DNA from: JAEUIG01 sp046349775
GTDB taxonomy: Bacteria > Planctomycetota > Planctomycetia > Planctomycetales > Planctomycetaceae
Assembly: GCA_046349775.1 (NCBI GenBank)
Contig: JAXMBS010000026.1
Location: 1 to 64,000 of the forward strand
Reading direction: 5' to 3'
Length of the DNA: 64,000 bases
How positions within the stretch are numbered: position 1 is the stretch's first letter; each line of letters starts with the position of its first letter. The notes beneath the pieces were generated by a model. That model was given only the letters and a program-made list of their open reading frames with translations, was not told where the DNA came from and did no database searches. The position numbers and the translations under genes were made by a program. Positions 60,608-64,000 of this stretch are shown piece after piece.

Positions 60608-61384
60608 ATGTCCTCCAGCAAGTTTCTGCGAAGCGCGATCCTCGCCACAGCGCTGGTGCAACTCTGGTCGGCAGCCCGTCTGCCGCTGTTCGCCGCGGAT
60701 GCGGATCAGCCCGCTGCGCCGATCAAGCGGTACACCAACCGCAAGCCCCACGATCCGAATGGCATCGGCAAGTTTTACTTCGACCGCGAAATCGCCCGCG
60801 TCATGGGGCATCAGGGGATCGATTGGCTCGAACGCCCCGAACGCGAACAGGAGGAACGGCTCACGCTGATGGTTGAGAATCTCGGACTGGAACCGGGAAT
60901 GGCCGTGGCGGATATCGGCGCCGGCTCCGGCATTATCAGCGCCATGATCGCCGACCGGATCGGCGCCGACGGCGTCGTGTACGCCGTCGACATTCAGCAG
61001 GAAATGCTCGACGCCCTCGCCGACCGCTGCAAGCAGAGCGGCATCAATAACGTGAAACCGATCCGCGGCACCGTCAAGACCCCAAAGTTGAAGCCGGAGT
61101 CGATCGACCTGGCGATCATGGTCGACGTCTATCACGAGTTCAATTTCCCCTACGAAATGCTGCTCGAAATCTCAACGGCCCTGAAGCCGGGGGGACGGGT
61201 GGTGTTTGTCGAGTACCGCAAGGAAGATCCGCAGGTGCCGATCAAGGAGGTCCACAAGATGAGCGAAGCCCAGGTCAAGCTGGAGGCCGGTCAGCCGGAG
61301 TTCGGCCTCGAATGGAAGGAGACGATCGAGAAGCTCCCGCGGCAGCACATGATCGTCTTCGAGCGGAAAAAACCGGCGGAGTGA
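60608..61384 (+). CDS. Exported class I SAM-dependent methyltransferase
   Basis: 258 residues, intact. The N-terminus SSKFLRSAILATALVQLWSA is a signal peptide, followed by QPAAPIKRYTNRKPHDPNGI. The methyltransferase core has motif I GMAVADIGAGSGIISAMIAD, GVVYAVDIQQEMLDALADRC, SIDLAIMVDVYHEFNFPYEM (motif IV region) and LKPGGRVVFVEYRKEDPQVP. The fold is complete, so it should bind SAM, a cytoplasmic cofactor. The export signal is therefore puzzling; the same combination appears in other planctomycete proteins. Substrate unknown. It precedes pabB with a hairpin repeat between them. Confidence 0.8.
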   Translation: MSSSKFLRSAILATALVQLWSAARLPLFAADADQPAAPIKRYTNRKPHDPNGIGKFYFDREIARVMGHQGIDWLERPEREQEERLTLMVENLGLEPGMAVADIGAGSGIISAMIADRIGADGVVYAVDIQQEMLDALADRCKQSGINNVKPIRGTVKTPKLKPESIDLAIMVDVYHEFNFPYEMLLEISTALKPGGRVVFVEYRKEDPQVPIKEVHKMSEAQVKLEAGQPEFGLEWKETIEKLPRQHMIVFERKKPAE

Positions 61385-61393
61385 TGGGTTGAT

Positions 61394-61490
61394 GGTTTAT
61401 CGTTGACGGTTTATCGACACCTCTCTTTCTCTGAGAGTCGTAGTGAGTTGGAGAGCGAGCACCTTGTCGATAAACCATAAACGATAAACC
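61394..61490. repeat. Stuttered-word hairpin T
   Basis: The left arm is GGTTTATCG, TTGAC, GGTTTATCGACA and the right arm TGTCGATAAACC, ATA, AACGATAAACC: 23 of 26 positions pair, and GGTTTATCG occurs twice within each arm. This is the clearest member of the class. It fills the gap between the exported methyltransferase and pabB. Confidence 0.88.
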
Positions 61491-61504
61491 TTGAACCAAG
61501 CCGC

Positions 61505-62914
61505 ATGGCGAACCGGCGACCCATTGTCGAAGAACTCTCCCCCGCCCCGGGAGTGACGCACGCCCTCGCGGCGCTGGCAGACCGACCGGGAGTGATGCTG
61601 TTCGACAGCGCGCTGCGCAGCCCCGATCGCGGCCGATACTCCTTCCTGACGTGCGATCCACAGCAGTCGTTTGTCGTCGAACGCGCGGAGTTCGGCCGCG
61701 AGCCGTTCGCCGAACCGCGTGCCGCGCTGGCGAAATTCTCCGTCGAGGCCGTCACCGGTTTGCCGCCGTTCCAGGGGGGCATCGCCGGACTGCTGGGCTA
61801 TGAACTCGGCGGCTGCTGGGAACGCCTGCCCCGGCCGGACGTCGACGACTTCGGCCTGCCGGTGCTGTCAGCCGGCCTGTACGACTCCGTCATCGCCTGG
61901 GACCACAGTCAGGATCGCTGCTGGCTGATCGCTCAACCGTTTGCCGGCGATCCGTACGCTCGAATCGCCGATTGGCGCGAGCGATTACAGGCGCCCGCGC
62001 TGTCTGCAACGCTGGAGCGCGGCGCCGATCGCGCCGTTCCGGTGACGATTCACACGTCTCAGCATCCCCTGCCGGACGGCGCCGCGTCGTCCGCTGCCAT
62101 CACGAGCAACTTCACCCGTAACGAGTACCTGGCCGCGGTTGCGCGTGTCATCGAGTACATCCGCGCCGGCGACATCTTCCAGGCCAACCTGTCGCAGCGG
62201 TTGCTATCACCCGCCATCGAATCGCCGCTCGCGCTCTATCGACGACTCCGGACCGTCAATCCGGCGCCGTTCGCTGCTTATGCCGCTCACGGCGACTGGG
62301 TCCTGATGAGCGCTCACCGGAGCGGTTCCTGCGCGTTGTTGGTGATCAGGTCGAGACGCGGCCGATCAAGGGCACCCGCCGCCGGCGCGCGAATCCCGAA
62401 GCGGATCTGTACACGCGCGACGAGCTGCGCGAGAGCGACAAAGACCAGGCCGAGAACGTGATGATCGTCGACCTGCTGCGGAACGACCTGTCGCGCGTCT
62501 GCCGGCCTGGGTCGATCCGCGTCCCGCAACTGTGCGGCGTCGAAACCTACGAAACCGTGCAACATCTGGTCTCGCAGGTCTGCGGGCAACTGCAGCCCGG
62601 CCGCGACATGTTCGATCTCCTTGCGGCGACGTTTCCCCGGCGGCTCGATCACCGGCGCACCCAAGGTGCGGGCCATGGAAATCATCACCGAACTCGAACG
62701 CGTCGCCCGGGGCCCCTACTGCGGCAGCCTGTTCTACTGCGGTTTCGACGGCAGCGCCGACAGCAGCATTCTGATCCGCACGCTCGTCCAGCGCGGCGGC
62801 TGGATCTCGTGCGGCGTCGGCGGCGGGATCGTGGCGCAGTCCAAGCCAGCGGAGGAATACACGGAAACGCTCGACAAAGCCGCTGGCATGCTGCGGGCGC
62901 TCACACAAACATGA
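61505..62914 (+). CDS. pabB: Aminodeoxychorismate synthase component I (frameshifted)
   Basis: Converts chorismate and ammonia to 4-amino-4-deoxychorismate for folate synthesis; anthranilate synthase TrpE is the close alternative. N-terminal domain: LFDSALRSPDRGRYSFLTCD, GGIAGLLGYELGGCWERLPR. Catalytic domain: VARVIEYIRAGDIFQANLSQ, then after a shift near 62318 VETRPIKGTRRRRANPEADL, DKDQAENVMIVDLLRNDLSR, LFDLLAATFP, GGSITGAPKVRAMEIITELE and a terminal RTLVQRGGWISCGVGGGIVA with PAEEYTETLDKAAGMLRAL. The PIKGT and AGDIFQxNLSQR motifs fit PabB. Two frameshifts (62318 and 62640). No pabA is adjacent. Start ATG 61505, with no clear ribosome binding site because repeat T abuts it. Confidence 0.85.
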
Positions 62915-63041
62915 ACGAGAGCGACACCCCGAATTCCCCCGCCCCCTCGGCTGCAAATCCCCCGCCGCGCCGTCATAATGCGGCTCTTTCCATCTTGCAT
63001 TCATCTCGCTGTTGTTCATCCTGCTTTTCGCGGAGTCCTGC

Positions 63042-63983
63042 GTGTCTGTAGAAACCGCCAGTCTCATCGAGCGTCTGACGTCCAACATCGGCCAGGCGCT
63101 GCTGGGGAAGCCCGATGTCATTCGCCTGGCCCTGGTCGCGCTCATTGCCGAAGGGCACCTGCTGATCGAGGATGCGCCAGGCGTCGGCAAGACCTCGCTG
63201 GCCAAAGCGATCGCCCACAGCCTGAACTGCCAGTTCACCAGGCTGCAGTGCACCCCCGACATGCTCCCCAGCGACATCCTCGGCACCAGTGTGTTCCTGC
63301 CCAACCGCGGCGAGTTCGACTTCCGCAAGGGGCCAATCTTCACCAACGTGTTCCTGGTCGACGAGATCAACCGCACCACGCCCCGCACGCAGAGCGCCCT
63401 GCTGGAAGCCATGATGGAGCGGCAGGTGACGGTCGACGGCCACACCTACGAGCTGCAGCGGCCGTTCTTCGTGCTGGCGACGCAAAACCCGTTCGAGTTC
63501 GAGGGGACGTATCCCCTGCCGGAAAACCAGCTCGACAGGTTCATGCTCAACATCGACGTCGGCTATCCCGACCGCAAGGCGGAGCGCGACGTCCTCAACA
63601 GCCACCGCGACGGCGAGCCGGTGTCACGGCTCAAGGCGGTGCTCACCGTTGACGAGCTGTCCGTCCTGCAGCGTCAGTCGCGCCAGGTCCGCGTGGACGA
63701 CGCCATCAACGACTACATCCTCGACGTCGTCGAAGCCACGCGCAAGCATCAAGAGCTGTCGCTGGGCGTCAGCACCCGCGGTGCGATCATCTTCTACCGC
63801 GCCGTCCAGGCGCTGGCCCTCACCGAGGGACGGGCCTTTGCAGTCCCGGATGACGTCAAGAAACTGGCGGTGCCGGCGCTGGCGCACCGCATCACCTGCC
63901 GCGGCATGATCCATGAGGGTCAGCGCGAGCGGGCGAAAGCGGTCCTGCGCCAGATCCTCAACTCAACCCGCGTCCCGGATTGA
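63042..63983 (+). CDS. MoxR-family AAA ATPase
   Basis: 313 residues from GTG 63042 (VSVETASLIERL). Walker A LIEDAPGVGKTSLAKAIA, Walker B NVFLVDEINRTTPRTQS, sensor 1 FFVLATQNPFEFEGTYPLPE, then DRFMLNIDVGYPDRKAERDV and the C-terminal lid (SLGVSTRGAIIFYRAVQALA). The QNP, EGTYPLPE and ASTRG-like SxRG features mark the MoxR subgroup, chaperone-like ATPases usually followed by DUF58/VWA genes that they activate. The window ends 17 bases past the stop, so the partners are not visible. The frame is intact. Confidence 0.92.
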   Translation: MSVETASLIERLTSNIGQALLGKPDVIRLALVALIAEGHLLIEDAPGVGKTSLAKAIAHSLNCQFTRLQCTPDMLPSDILGTSVFLPNRGEFDFRKGPIFTNVFLVDEINRTTPRTQSALLEAMMERQVTVDGHTYELQRPFFVLATQNPFEFEGTYPLPENQLDRFMLNIDVGYPDRKAERDVLNSHRDGEPVSRLKAVLTVDELSVLQRQSRQVRVDDAINDYILDVVEATRKHQELSLGVSTRGAIIFYRAVQALALTEGRAFAVPDDVKKLAVPALAHRITCRGMIHEGQRERAKAVLRQILNSTRVPD

Positions 63984-64000
63984 CGTTCCCCCCTGCCCCT

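Noticed and set aside
60080..61135. 351-codon minus-strand frame
   Set aside because: Antisense to the Trm112-like and methyltransferase genes; no motif.

Overview
The window is high-GC bacterial DNA that looks like a chromosome segment of a planctomycete (PVC superphylum). Support comes from a tandem double-length UvrA locus, an ECF sigma factor paired with a Ser/Thr kinase carrying WD40 repeats, leucine-rich-repeat proteins with one N-terminal helix, DUF1573 and LolA-like exported proteins, PEP-CTERM proteins, and a long TPR protein next to an ExbB-type channel. I found no rRNA, tRNA, CRISPR array, phage genes or insertion sequence.

Layout. 0-7 kb: DoxX-like protein, flavin-dependent halogenase-like oxidoreductase convergent with a Rieske oxygenase, two LRR membrane proteins and an amidohydrolase. 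7-11 kb: a DUF433/DUF5615-like toxin-antitoxin pair and valS. 11-19 kb: redoxin, sulfotransferase, cytochrome oxidase subunit III-like protein, FHA protein, ECF sigma/anti-sigma pair, small conserved proteins and a secreted HExxH protein. 19-26.5 kb: two UvrA units in tandem, probably one fused gene, with a repeated C-terminal extension. 27-32 kb: an exported/lipoprotein cluster. 32-37 kb: a degenerate receiver, a kinase-WD40 protein and its ECF sigma factor. 38-45 kb: PEP-CTERM proteins, a Methyltransf_32-like enzyme, a DTW/Tsr3-like gene, a parvulin-type foldase and a LamG protein. 45-54 kb: MOSC protein, HEAT-repeat protein, beta-helix protein, CysE, CPBP protease, a VapBC-like pair and UvrC. 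54-64 kb: ExbB, TPR protein, sugar-phosphate isomerase-like protein, Trm112-like protein, exported methyltransferase, PabB and a MoxR ATPase.

Two properties cut across the window. First, about half of the recognisable genes (valS, uvrC, the start and middle of uvrA, pabB, the amidohydrolase, the COX3-like gene and others) read correctly only after switching frame one to many times, while neighbours such as the sulfotransferase, cysE, kinase and isomerase genes are intact. Housekeeping genes are hit, so indel errors in the assembly are the likeliest cause, and several gene limits below are reconstructions across frames. Second, about twenty short repeat tracts are scattered between and inside genes. 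In each, a word of roughly 6-12 bases is repeated imperfectly a few times, and in most the tract then recurs inverted, forming an imperfect hairpin. The words differ from site to site, but the architecture is constant. Four lie inside uvrA and one inside valS, apparently translated in surface loops, and two form the C-terminal tails of genes. This repeat class is the most unusual thing I see here.
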